From positions 9,571,056 to 9,635,055 of the forward strand of contig NC_084704.1 of NCBI RefSeq assembly GCF_033807575.1: 64,000 nucleotides of DNA, in the 5' to 3' direction. Both the position numbers and the translations under genes were made by a program. Below are positions 23,401-33,875 of the stretch, one piece after another. The notes under the pieces were generated by a model, which did not search any database, was not told the DNA's origin, and was given only the letters and a program-made list of their open reading frames with translations. Positions within the stretch are counted from its first letter, which is position 1. Every line of letters starts with the position of its first letter. The stretch comes from Cydia pomonella. Taxonomy: Eukaryota > Arthropoda > Insecta > Lepidoptera > Tortricidae.

Positions 23401-24531
23401 CAGCCTTGGCACATTTGCCATTCGAATATTTGCTAGATGCATGGCTCTACTGTTTACAGATAGGCCCGAAGACGACAATCGCAAAACGTTTTAATAAATA
23501 CTTTTTTGAAACCTGGATGGACCCCAACTTAATTTATTTTGGTAAGTGGACATGCTGTGGAGAGATAAACCGCACAAATAACATAATCGAAGGTTGGCAT
23601 AGTAAAGTCAACAAGCTGCTAAAGCCGAAACCGAACATACTACAACTGCTGGTAGTATTACAGAGGTTAATTAGAAAAGACGTGGATAAAGTGCGAAATA
23701 AACGATTTACTAAAAGAGAACCAGATGTTATTGAAATAAATGACCACATAAAGGATAAAATAAAGGAATTGGAAGATAATAAAGTTAGCCTTGAGTTGTG
23801 CATTGAGCAGTTACGAATGTAAATGTTACCGTTATTTAATTAGTTCTGTCCTTAAAAAACCTACCTACTACTATTATATATGTTATTGAGAAGAGAAGAA
23901 CAAATATATTTGCAGATATAAAAAACAAGTAAATATGGTACTAATATATATTCTGTGGTAAAGAGAGAATAGATATCGTTTAGTTTTGTAAGATTATTTT
24001 GTTAACATTTAAAATTTCCGGTGCACTTGAAGTTTTATTGTGTTTTGGGAATTAGGTAGTCTGGTGTTAGGGTATTTTGAATTTATGTTTATATCAGAAT
24101 ACATAAATATGTAGTGCATACAGCCTCGCATTTTCTCGGAATCGCTCGTATTTGTCATGCTACTTCATTCAACCTTGGTACTTTTAGTACTAACACTGAC
24201 TGAAATAGCATGACATGTTCAGGCGTTTCCGTGAAAATACGAGGGCAAGGCATTATGCACTACATCTGTATGGCTATGTTTTTGACATTATGTTGTACTG
24301 TGCAATAAGGAAATTTAAGTTTAGTTTCAAGTGCACCGAAAGCGTTTGGAAATATAGTTCGCAAGCAGAGGCAATATGATTTAGTTTTTTAAGATTAATT
24401 TGTTAATCTGGATACCGTAGTTGTAGCAGTCATAATTTTATTTGTGATAAAATGGACCGTTAAATGTAATTTAAGTCTTATTAAAATGTCGTTTTAAATA
24501 AATAACATTTGCTTTTCTTTAAAAAAAAAAA
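23401..24531 (+). pseudogene. MULE-like transposase C-terminal fragment with 3' UTR and poly-A
   Basis: The coding part (about 23404-23822) opens without an ATG, as ALAHLPFEYLLDAW, and contains TWMDPNLIYFGKW and RTNNIIEGWHSKVNKLL. The RTNN..EGWH pattern is the hallmark of the end of MULE/FLYWCH-type transposase-derived proteins. A charged, probably coiled C-terminus (DKIKELEDNKVSLEL) follows. Because the frame begins at a CAG with no start codon, this is either a downstream exon or a truncated copy. Beyond the stop lies about 700 bp with an AATAAA at 24497 and an A11 run at 24521-24531. That spacing fits a reverse-transcribed mRNA, but no target duplication was found. A MITE (24110-24264) lies in the 3' UTR-like part. 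Confidence 0.6.
24110..24264. mobile_element. MITE with TGTAGTGCAT ends
   Basis: TGTAGTGCATACAGCCTCGC and the inverse of its right end (GTAGTGCATAATGCCTTGCC) match with few differences, and CGCATTTTCTCGGAA / TTCCGTGAAAATACG pair inside. It is about 155 bp with no coding capacity. Confidence 0.7.
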
Positions 24532-25155
24532 CACAGATTACGTGCCTCACACGACTATCGAGCACATTAGAAATGAATCTACGTTTCCGAGATCGCCGAA
24601 ACATATAAATATATATATATAATAATAATAATAATAACTAGTGGAAACATTGTTATGGCAGGTGTCCGGACGTCTTTGCAATAACCCAGTCTCATAAAAA
24701 ATCGGATGCTTGCGTAATAAAACGGTATGCAATTTTATTTCCGTTAGACGGTGACTTACCTCCACAAGATGGACTCTCACAAAAAACGACATTTAGGGCA
24801 ACACCGGTGCGAGATTACCCTCGAGAACGCAGCTCTTCCGACTCCACTCTGGATGGCCGGCTAAGGCAAGCCAGCGGCAGAGGATCCTGTCCCAACTGTT
24901 TCCTGTTTCGGGTGACAGAACTCGTCCAGGAGCACTCGGGTCGCTACTCCTGAACTACTAGCTCACCACAAGCTGCCTCGCGCTGACTGATTACACTGAT
25001 AAAGCCAGCAGGGGATGGGGTACGCCGTAATTAGCAATCTTAAGGATTTTGTTTAAGGACTTCTGCAATTCGAATCCTGACCTTTTGAATTTCGCTGGAT
25101 AGGAAAAAAATCACGTAGATATAAAAACACAGTTTAAAAATTTTAAAAATATATG
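24532..25155. other. No gene recognised
   Basis: It holds a TA-rich microsatellite (24608-24635) and a GC-richer, unique-looking block at about 24800-25010, for which neither strand gives a recognisable protein or splice context. Confidence 0.4.
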
Positions 25156-25157
25156 TA

Positions 25158-25377
25158 CAGTCAGCATCAAAAGTAGCGGATCAAATAACGCTTCATAAGT
25201 ATCTACCATTCTATAACAACTTAACAAAAAGTGATGTCTTTAATATAGAACAACTAAGACTGCAAAAGATATACTTTGGAACGTGAATTTTAGATTTTTT
25301 TCTGTATTTGGAAAAGTTATCTGGGATGTCAGATACTTTTGGCGCGTTGTTTCATCCGCTACTTTTGATGCTGACTG
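25158..25377. mobile_element. 220-bp MITE with TA target sites (Tc1/mariner type)
   Basis: CAGTCAGCATCAAAAGTAGC at 25158 and its exact inverse at the right end are flanked by TA on both sides (25156-25157 and 25378-25379). The TIRs are at least 24 bp and nearly perfect. It sits at the edge of a fragment of the TTAA-type element seen complete at 57346-57730. Confidence 0.88.
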
Positions 25378-25378
25378 T

Positions 25379-25560
25379 ACAAGAGCTAAAAATATGAAAA
25401 TTGCTTGTAATATGCGAAATTTTATTTTTGAGGGAACTCAGCGATTAATTAAAAACAAGATATCCGCAGACCCGAGCACGCTCACGCTTACGGTCAGTGA
25501 GAGTGAGAGAAGAACACGAATCTACGGGGCCTAAGGATGCTGATCAAATTTGTAGCCATT
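25379..25560. mobile_element. Fragment of the TTAA-type element
   Basis: AGCTAAAAATATGAAAATTG and the following words up to TCACTGACCG-like CGCTCACGCTTACGG match the inverse of the 57346-57730 element in order. Only part is preserved; the left part is cut by the TA-MITE. Confidence 0.55.
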
Positions 25561-26129
25561 TTATTTCATTTTTTTTAACTCTTTTTTTTACCTAAACTGC
25601 ACATATGAATGAAAGGTTAATTTTGATTATTACGAAGTCATTTGCAAGATGAAATAAACGGCATTCATTGTTGTTGGAGGACTTAAATTCACCGTTTTGA
25701 TGAATTGGATTCTGGATCAACACGTGATTCATTTTATATCAGAGATGAACTTTGACTACTTACTCTCAAGTCCGTAATACATGAAACTCACAGGCACGGC
25801 CCTAGAGAGCAAAGTTTTCCTTGGTTTAATAGGGATAAAGTGGATTGGGTAGAGTATAGGCACCGAACCGATCATTGATTTTAATGAGTGAGATGGGTAA
25901 TAGCAATATTCCAATATTTATAAATGTTAATAATTTTGGTGACGTCGATTTGGCTTCAATATCTAACCATTTCATCTCCGGTATTATCGGACCGGCCGTA
26001 CATACGTAGGAAAGCGCTATTTAAAAATAATAGCTATAAAAACAGACTTTCCGGAGTCCGGCTATTGAGCAATACATATGTAACTTTGAATATGAAGTAT
26101 ATGATAAACGCCAAAAAATACGGTATTTG

Positions 26130-26397
26130 TGCGTCCCGCAAGATATAACTAAAGCCTATGACAAGGTCAAGTATACAATTCTTTATGGATAATTTCATTG
26201 TAGCTTAACTTCAATTGCAGAGAAATAAAAATTATCCCATAACACAGCAAAGTATATTCGTCAATCCCACAAGAAAGCGTGGAGTGATGCCTTATTCTTT
26301 AAATTTTCCAAAGATATTAGAAGATAAATGCATACTATATGCTTATGACACTTCATTAGTTATTGCATGGGAAAACAATGCCCAATTACCTAAATAA
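26130..26397 (+). pseudogene. Decayed LINE reverse transcriptase remnant
   Basis: Readable scraps in order: TKAYDKVKYTILYG, which matches the RT motif A surroundings (LSKAFDxVxHxIL), then KCILYAYDTSLVIAWENN, which matches the catalytic box (YADDTSLV), with the second catalytic Asp replaced (YAYD). Stops and frame changes separate them and the spacing is too short for an intact RT. Old and non-functional. Confidence 0.5.
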
Positions 26398-27068
26398 AAA
26401 CTTAGTCAGCATTACGGTCACAGAGATGAGCAAAATTTAATCTATTAACGATGAAAATTAATACTCGCAGGCAACGATTAAAAGTGACGATAGTTAGGTT
26501 TAGTCGAACTGATCGAACAGTTCCGGTTAAAAATTAATCGTCGACCAGCGACTAATTTTATTAATCGATAAATTTTCTCTCGATTAACTTTAGGAACAAA
26601 TATGATCTTTTTAATACAGTTGCTCAAAAAGAGGTACTTTTTGTGGCTGCGTAGCGTACGAGAAGCTCAATTTCTCGAACTAGTGCTTTTTACTTTTTAG
26701 TTCCAAACTATACTTTCGAAACGCAGTAATTTTATATTAGATTTTTTACTTGGAAATTATGAAATTAAAAACGCTTACGAATACTAGGAGTATTTATTTA
26801 AAGTATTCATTAATATATAAATGACGAAAAAATATTAAGAATTTGCATTTTATAGCCTACTCTGTCTTAGGTATCTATGTATGAAATATTTACTTTCCTA
26901 AAAATCGTTCTTTGCTTTGGCTGAATGATACAAGCATAGGTATGCCTAGAAAAAAAAGTTTAAAAGCAAATCAGCCCGCCCTTTTGAAATAACTTCTAAC
27001 ATTATTTAAACACATTAACGCATATAAATATATAATTTGGTACGAGAAGTTATAAAAAAATATTGAAA
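26398..27068. other. Upstream flank of the Crypton-like gene
   Basis: AT-rich, no coding. TATAAATATATAA at about 27024 lies some 45 bp before the ATG at 27069 and may be a TATA element; its role is inferred only. Confidence 0.3.
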
Positions 27069-27447
27069 ATGAGTGATTCAGACATTGATATGACACCACC
27101 AGACATTCGTGCTAGAGCAGCAATTGCCAATGACTGTGTTATTCCAGAAAAATCTAAAAACCAATATAATGCCGTCTATGTAAAATTTATCGAGTGGAAA
27201 ACCTTACATAACGCAAAGTCTTTTTCAGACACTGTTTTGATGGCCTATTTTCAAGAGCTGTCTGAAACCTATCGGCCATCAACATTATGGTCAAAATATT
27301 CTATGTTGAAAGCTGTTATAAAGTTAAAACATGACATAGATATAAAAACTTACACCAGATTGACTGCTTTCTTAAAAAGGCAAAGTGCAGGATTGCAGAG
27401 TAAAAAATCGAAGGTACTAACAGCTGAACAAATTGAGACGTTTATTA
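27069..27447 (+). pseudogene. Crypton-like tyrosine recombinase, N-terminal part (broken)
   Basis: From the ATG at 27069 the frame encodes about 126 residues. After a short acidic start (SDSDIDMTPPD) comes a helical core-binding domain of the tyrosine-recombinase type: KSKNQYNAVYVKFIEWKT, LMAYFQELSETYRPSTLWSK, IKTYTRLTAFLKRQSAGL, SKVLTAEQIETFI. This order is that of Crypton-derived genes of animals (the KIAA1958/ZMYM-like group). The gene is cut after ETFI by element A, with the TTA target site at 27445-27447. The matching continuation (NEAPDQQHLATK) lies in reverse orientation at 30880-30846, and the gene end lies at 33822-33868. As it stands the reading frame runs 6 codons into the element and stops. 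Confidence 0.8.
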
Positions 27448-28069
27448 TAGTAGAGGAGATATAGCCTTTGGGGTCATAATAATTCCCACAAAGACGGGGT
27501 TAGATTTTTTTAGGTCTTTGTGGGTATCTTTTTGACATACTAAAAATCTAAAAAAATATGCCTATGCAAAATACGTTTTTTTGACCGCCAAAACTTTCAA
27601 CTTTGAAAAATTAAAATAAATATTAAAAATCGTGCGTGGTATCAAATTACAGGAAATTACACGCTAAAAAACGTTATGGCATTGATTTTGTAAAATAATA
27701 AAATAAAAAACAAAATAGTGACAAAAATCCGGAATAATTTTTCAATGTAGGAAATATTTTTATATTTATTGATAACTATTAATTTTACACATTAATATTC
27801 GTTTTATAAAAGAAAAGCACGTTTCATTATTAAATATCTTTAACTATATTAATATAGCTAATATAGAAAATAGGTTGCGTATTAATATAAAAGGTTATTG
27901 AACGCACCTCAAAGGAAACATAAAAAAAAACGAATTTACCATAGAGGTCGTTGCAGAGCGCAGTAAGGTCGTAAGTACTGTACTCGAATGGAGGGAAAAA
28001 ATTACTATAGAACGTATAGAAATATCTGATGCTAGAAAATCTAGAGATGCCAAGGATTTATAACATTAC

Positions 28070-29659
28070 TTAAGTTTTTGGAAGTCCATTTGATTCACAC
28101 TGTGTAGAGCTACACAATATTTCCACTGGGTTAGTCGATAGCCAACACAAAGTAACAGCAGATGAAGCTAAGTCTATTGGACTCGATATTCCATCCAAAC
28201 TGACTGAAAAAGCTTTCAACAATGTTACCCTGGGTAAAAAGGAACAGGCTGTCACAATGAAGATTTAAAAAAAAGGTCTTGTTATTCACGGAGCTATTAA
28301 GCACATTGATTTAGGATTACTCACTCAGAGAATGCTGGTATCTATAGGGAGCGTGCATGAACTGTAGGAGGCAGCACATGAGCCGTCAGATTTTTGGCGC
28401 GAGGCGTAAATGTGACGTTTATTGTTCAGATGTAGCCCACAAGATGGCAGAACCTACTATGCACAAGAAAACACGTGACGTGTAAATGTACATGTTTATT
28501 GTTCCGATTCAGGCCACAAGATGGGAGACCCTCCAACGCGCACGGTCCCTATATCTGTTAATCCTGATCTTCAAAATTTAAAAGATAATTTCAATTATGA
28601 ATTATGTGTGCTGCCTCCGTCTCTATTTGATACAGAAACTCAGTTAATGAGAAAATGTGACAAATCTACATTGGCTTGAACTTTAGATAGCATAGGAACT
28701 ATAAATGACGATTCACCTGATGAAACATCTTATGTTCTTGATGGAGGTGCATTGCTACACAAGTTACCATGGCCAAGAACTGGAACATTTGGGGATGTGT
28801 TAGAACTGTATCATATTGCCAAGCAATATAAAGATAAAGTTGTGACAGTTGTGTTTGATAGTTATACCACCTCCAGTACAAAGGATGTAGAGCATCAGAT
28901 ATGCACAAAACAATCATCAGTAGCAGTGAATTTTAATGTAAGCTCCCCACTTAGCAAAGGACCTTTTCTTTCTATGTAATAGTCAAAACAAACAGTGCTT
29001 TATAACCATGCTTGGCACACACTTGGAAGCAAATGGTCATTCCGTGATTCATGCTAGAGACGATACTGACACTGTTCTTGTAAAAACAGCACTGACCTTG
29101 GCGGAAGAAAAGCATGTAACAGTTGTTGCTGATGGTGATGACACCGACATTCTTGTACTTTTGATTTATCATAATACACGAGATATTTCTTTGCAGTTAA
29201 CTTTGTCCAGTGATAAAAACGTGATATTAAATCGATGCAACGTGCACTTCGTGTAAACGGATGCAAAATAATTCTCTTTTCACATGATTTAACTGGATGC
29301 GATACCACAAGCTCCTTATTTGCTAAAAGTAAATATCAGCAGCATATCGTCATTTTTGTAAATGGGAAGATTTTAGCATTTGCGCTACTCTATTTGGATC
29401 AGAAAATGCAAACAGAGCGGGACTCATAGATATTGGATCCAAGGCGTTGGTATCATTATACGGTGGAAATCCAAAGACAGAGACTTTGAATCTATTGCGT
29501 TATAACCTCTACGTGAAAAAAATCACTACGCCCACTACGGCCAAAGCAGAATTTAATATTGCAAGATTGCCATCTACAGAAGATGCTGCTGTCCATCATC
29601 TTCTCCACGTACATTTACAATGTCTTTATTGGAAAACTATGGACACCAATATCCCGTAG
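28070..29659 (+). pseudogene. Decayed PIN/XPG-like putative nuclease gene in copy A
   Basis: Pieces of one protein can be read in order despite stops and frame changes: FGSPFDSHCVELHNISTG (28072), VTADEAKSIGLDIPSKLT, LVSVNPDLQNL (split by the MITE at 28344-28552), YELCVLPPSLFDTETQLM, YVLDGGALLHKLPWP, VVTVVFDSYTTSSTKDVEH, GTHLEANGHSVIHARDDTDT (29010), VTVVADGDDTDILVLLIYH, SHDLTGCDTTSSLFAKSK and a C-terminal VSLYGGNPKTETLNLLR. The acidic clusters (DGG, FDSY, DDTDT, DGDDTD, GCDTTS) match a large, scattered animal family that I know from many arthropod and cnidarian genomes as repeat-like proteins with PIN/XPG-type folds. The function is not established. All copies of the disabling changes are shared with copy B. 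Confidence 0.65.
28344..28552. mobile_element. MITE nested in the nuclease gene, copy A
   Basis: ATAGGGAGCGTGC at the left and GCACGGTCCCTAT at the right are inverted ends (one mismatch), and ATCT is repeated on both sides. Removing it restores the frame MLVSVNPDLQNL. It holds two related halves with GTTTATTGTTC and CCACAAGATGG. The same insertion is in copy B at 32714-32922. Confidence 0.8.
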
Positions 29660-30385
29660 AGCAGGGTTGGAAAAAAAGTAGAAAACCAACTCCAGCCCAT
29701 AACATGCCAATTGAGCCCTGCACTAGAGTTTTTATTAAATATACTATGTTTTAACTGTTCTGGTAGCGATTGCACCAATAGTGTAAAAAAGAAACTGATT
29801 TAGAAGAAACCGAAGATTACTAGATTTAGATTTTTATATTTCATTTGTATTTTGATATTATATTTATAGAAATGTATATTTCATTTGTGTTACGAAATAC
29901 AATCCGCTTATCTAAAATAATGATTTTGAATACTGCATTTTTTTCTTCCACCTATTTATAATTTCTTTATATTTTCAAAAAATTAAGGCTTTTTTCTCCA
30001 CGTCTTCATGCATTCTGCCACGGCATGGGAGCCTGGGGTCCGCTTGACAACTGATCCCAAGATTTGGCGTAGGCACTATTTTTTACGAAAGCGACTGCCA
30101 TCTGACCTTTCAACCAAGGTGGCCTTAAACTAAGCCTTGTGGGAAGTAGTAACACCATGTAATTTCCTGTGATTTGATACTACGCACGATTTTTAATACT
30201 GTACGAAAATGTTCAAAGTTAAAAGTTTTGGCGGTCAAAAAAACGCATTTTGCATTGGTGTATTTTTTTAGATTTTTAGTATGTCAAAAAGATACCCACA
30301 AACAACTAAAAAAAACAATCCCCGTTTTTGTGGGAATTAGTATGACCTACCCCATACAAATTTTCACACGTCTCCTGTACTATGT

Positions 30386-30880
30386 TGTGAGTTCTTCCAT
30401 GTAAATTAAGTGTCTGACTAGTCAGGCATGGTGTATTTTCAGGTTCCTGCTGTTGTGATAATTCCTGTGGGTCAAAGTTAGAGGGGCTATGTGTAATCCA
30501 AGTGTTGTTGGCACGTGACGGTCCTGGTTGGTTAACAGGGCTGGGTGTAACCAAAGTGTTGTTAGCATGTGACGGTCCTGGTTGAGGTTCAGTATTAACA
30601 GGTACATTAAGACCAGATTGGAATGTGGATGAAGAAAATTCTGTGGGCTCTTGCGGCTTTACATTAATTGATTTTGCAATTTGTTTTCCAATATAAGAGC
30701 AACCTATGAACAAAGTTACATATTTGTTATATATTGTAAGACAATTGTTTATTTCATTCTATTTTTTTAACTTCCTACTTTATTTTTAGAGTTAATTTAC
30801 TTAAATTGTGTACATATTTTATTAGATTTATATTTAAGTTTATACCTTTGTAGCTAGATGTTGCTGATCTGGAGCTTCAT
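30386..30880 (-). pseudogene. Crypton-like gene, middle part in inverted spacer
   Basis: On the minus strand the spacer starts ATGAAGCTCC and reads NEAPDQQHLATK, which continues ETFI from 27447 as in Crypton-type proteins (FINEAPDxxYLxxK). A GTATAA donor at 30845 and TTCATAG acceptor at 30705 bound a 142-bp intron. After it VALI follows in frame, and then, in another frame, YIGKQIAKSINV, which resembles the stretch around and after the catalytic Tyr. The residues between (the Arg, His-x-x-Arg part of the catalytic domain) are absent, so an internal deletion is likely. The frame then goes on through a Pro/Ser/Asn-rich tail with a duplicated QPGPSxANNT motif to GRTHNI at 30386, where the gene continues at 33822. 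Confidence 0.7.
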
Positions 30881-31606
30881 TAATAGTACAGGAGACGTGT
30901 GAAAATTTGTATGGGGTAGGTCATACTAATTCCCACAAAAACGGGGATTGTTTTTTTTAGTTGTTTGTGGGTATCTTTTTGACATACTAAAAATCTAAAA
31001 AAATACACCAATGCAAAATGCGTTTTTTTGACCGCCAAAACTTTTAACTTTGAACATTTTCGTACAGTATTAAAAATCGTGCGTAGTATCAAATCACAGG
31101 AAATTACATGGTGTTACTACTTCCCACAAGGCTTAGTTTAAGGCCACCTTGGTTGAAAGGTCAGATGGCAGTCGCTTTCGTAAAAAATAGTGCCTACGCC
31201 AAATCTTGGGATCAGTTGTCAAGCGGACCCCAGGCTCCCATGCCGTGGCAGAATGCATGAAGACGTGGAGAAAAAAGCCTTAATTTTTTGAAAATATAAA
31301 GAAATTATAAATAGGTGGAAGAAAAAAATGCAGTATTCAAAATCATTATTTTAGATAAGCGGATTGTATTTCGTAACACAAATGAAATATACATTTCTAT
31401 AAATATAATATCAAAATACAAATGAAATATAAAAATCTAAATCTAGTAATCTTCGGTTTCTTCTAAATCAGTTTCTTTTTTACACTATTGGTGCAATCGC
31501 TACCAGAACAGTTAAAACATAGTATATTTAATAAAAACTCTAGTGCAGGGCTCAATTGGCATGTTATGGGCTGGAGTTGGTTTTCTACTTTTTTTCCAAC
31601 CCTGCT

Positions 31607-33196
31607 CTACGGGATATTGGTGTCCATAGTTTTCCAATAAAGACATTGTAAATGTACGTGGAGAAGATGATGGACAGCAGCATCTTCTGTAGATGGCAAT
31701 CTTGCAATATTAAATTCTGCTTTGGCCGTAGTGGGCGTAGTGATTTTTTTCACGTAGAGGTTATAACGCAATAGATTCAAAGTCTCTGTCTTTGGATTTC
31801 CACCGTATAATGATACCAACGCCTTGGATCCAATATCTATGAGTCCCGCTCTGTTTGCATTTTCTGATCCAAATAGAGTAGCGCAAATGCTAAAATCTTC
31901 CCATTTACAAAAATGACGATATGCTGCTGATATTTACTTTTAGCAAATAAGGAGCTTGTGGTATCGCATCCAGTTAAATCATGTGAAAAGAGAATTATTT
32001 TGCATCCGTTTACACGAAGTGCACGTTGCATCGATTTAATATCACGTTTTTATCACTGGACAAAGTTAACTGCAAAGAAATATCTCGTGTATTATGATAA
32101 ATCAAAAGTACAAGAATGTCGGTGTCATCACCATCAGCAACAACTGTTACATGCTTTTTTTCCGCCAAGGTCAGTGCTGTTTTTACAAGAACAGTGTCAG
32201 TATCGTCTCTAGCATGAATCACGGAATGACCATTTGCTTCCAAGTGTGTGCCAAGCATGGTTATAAAGCACTGTTTGTTTTGACTATTACATAGAAAGAA
32301 AAGGTCCTTTGCTAAGTGGGGAGCTTACATTAAAATTCACTGCTACTGATGATTGTTTTGTGCATATCTGATGCTCTACATCCTTTGTACTGGAGGTGGT
32401 ATAACTATCAAACACAACTGTCACAACTTTATCTTTATATTGCTTGGCAATATGATACAGTTCTAACACATCCCCAAATGTTCCAGTTCTTGGCCATGGT
32501 AACTTGTGTAGCAATGCACCTCCATCAAGAACATAAGATGTTTCATCAGGTGAATCGTCATTTATAGTTCCTATGCTATCTAAAGTTCAAGCCAATGTAG
32601 ATTTGTCACATTTTCTCATTAACTGAGTTTCTGTATCAAATAGAGACGGAGGCAGCACACATAATTCATAATTGAAATTATCTTTTAAATTTTGAAGATC
32701 AGGATTAACAGATATAGGGACCGTGCGCGTTGGAGGGTCTCCCATCTTGTGGCCTGAATCGGAACAATAAACATGTACATTTACACGTCACGTGTTTTCT
32801 TGTGCATAGTAGGTTCTGCCATCTTGTGGGCTACATCTGAACAATAAACGTCACATTTACGCCTCGCGCCAAAAATCTGACGGCTCATGTGCTGCCTCCT
32901 ACAGTTCATGCACGCTCCCTATAGATACCAGCATTCTCTGAGTGAGTAATCCTAAATCAATGTGCTTAATAGCTCCGTGAATAACAAGACCTTTTTTTTA
33001 AATCTTCATTGTGACAGCCTGTTCCTTTTTACCCAGGGTAACATTGTTGAAAGCTTTTTCAGTCAGTTTGGATGGAATATCGAGTCCAATAGACTTAGCT
33101 TCATCTGCTGTTACTTTGTGTTGGCTATCGACTAACCCAGTGGAAATATTGTGTAGCTCTACACAGTGTGAATCAAATGGACTTCCAAAAACTTAA
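31607..33196 (-). pseudogene. Decayed PIN/XPG-like putative nuclease gene in copy B
   Basis: Mirror of the gene in copy A with the same stops and frame breaks. The only coding difference I noticed is AEEK in A against AEKK here. Shared breaks mean that the gene was already dead when the two copies were made. Confidence 0.65.
32714..32922. mobile_element. MITE nested in the nuclease gene, copy B
   Basis: Same insertion at the same site as in copy A (28344-28552), with ATAGGGACCGTGC and GCACGCTCCCTAT ends. Confidence 0.8.
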
Positions 33197-33821
33197 GTAA
33201 TGTTATAAATCCTTGGCATCTCTAGATTTTCTAGCATCAGATATTTCTATACGTTCTATAGTAATTTTTTCCCTCCATTCGAGTACAGTACTTACGACCT
33301 TACTGCGCTCTGCAACGACCTCTATGGTAAATTCGTTTTTTTTTATGTTTCCTTTGAGGTGCGTTCAATAACCTTTTATATTAATACGCAACCTATTTTC
33401 TATATTAGCTATATTAATATAGTTAAAGATATTTAATAATGAAACGTGCTTTTCTTTTATAAAACGAATATTAATGTGTAAAATTAATAGTTATCAATAA
33501 ATATAAAAATATTTCCTACATTGAAAAATTATTCCGGATTTTTGTCACTATTTTGTTTTTTATTTTATTATTTTACAAAATCAATGCCATAACGTTTTTT
33601 AGCGTGTAATTTCCTGTAATTTGATACCACGCACGATTTTTAATATTTATTTTAATTTTTCAAAGTTGAAAGTTTTGGCGGTCAAAAAAACGTATTTTGC
33701 ATAGGTATATTTTTTTAGATTTTTAGTATGTCAAAAAGATACCCACAAAGACCTAAAAAAATCTAACCCCGTCTTTGTGGGAATTATTATGACCCCAAAG
33801 GCTATATCTCCTCTACTAACA

Positions 33822-33875
33822 TAACTATGAACTGCACTAATTGTACCATTAACTATAATTATTACTGAAAATAAA
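33822..33875 (+). pseudogene. Crypton-like gene, last codons and polyadenylation signal
   Basis: With the spacer turned round, GRTHNI continues here as TMNCTNCTINYNYY and a TGA at 33866. Asn/Cys/Thr-rich ends of this kind close other insect Crypton-like proteins as I remember them. AATAAA follows at once (33870-33875). The ACA at 33819-33821 is the target duplication of copy B. Confidence 0.55.

Larger units (their letters stand above)
27448..30382 (+). mobile_element. 2,935-bp DNA element, copy A (left arm of the palindrome)
   Basis: The termini are TAGTAGAGGAGA (27448) and the inverse of TAGTACAGGAGA (ending 30382). Behind them, about 210 bp at each end are similar in inverse (TTCCCACAAAGACGGGG, ATCTTTTTGACATACTAAAA, TTTGACCGCCAAAACTTT). 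Close to each end is a small hairpin, CCCACAAAGAC / GTCTTTGTGGG at the left. The flanks are TTA (27445-27447) and TGT (30383-30385), which do not match, while copy B has TAA and ACA; swapping the spacer makes both 3-bp duplications match. Inside are a decayed PIN/XPG-like gene and a nested MITE. No transposase was seen, so it was probably moved in trans. The superfamily is uncertain; 3-bp duplications occur in Harbinger, EnSpm and Zator types. Confidence 0.85.
30884..33818 (-). mobile_element. 2,935-bp DNA element, copy B (right arm of the palindrome)
   Basis: Exact mirror of copy A: any position x in A corresponds to 61266 minus x here, with no net length difference. I noticed only two base differences (A 27560 G, read as A in copy B; A 29107 G, read as A in copy B). 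The ends are TAGTACAGGAGA at 30884 (inner) and the inverse of TAGTAGAGGAGA ending at 33818 (outer). The flanks are TAA (30881-30883) and ACA (33819-33821). Confidence 0.88.

Noticed and set aside
27448..33818. One large palindromic transposon inserted as a unit
   Set aside because: Each arm has its own pair of inverted ends, and the swapped 3-bp duplications fit two separate insertions plus a flip better.
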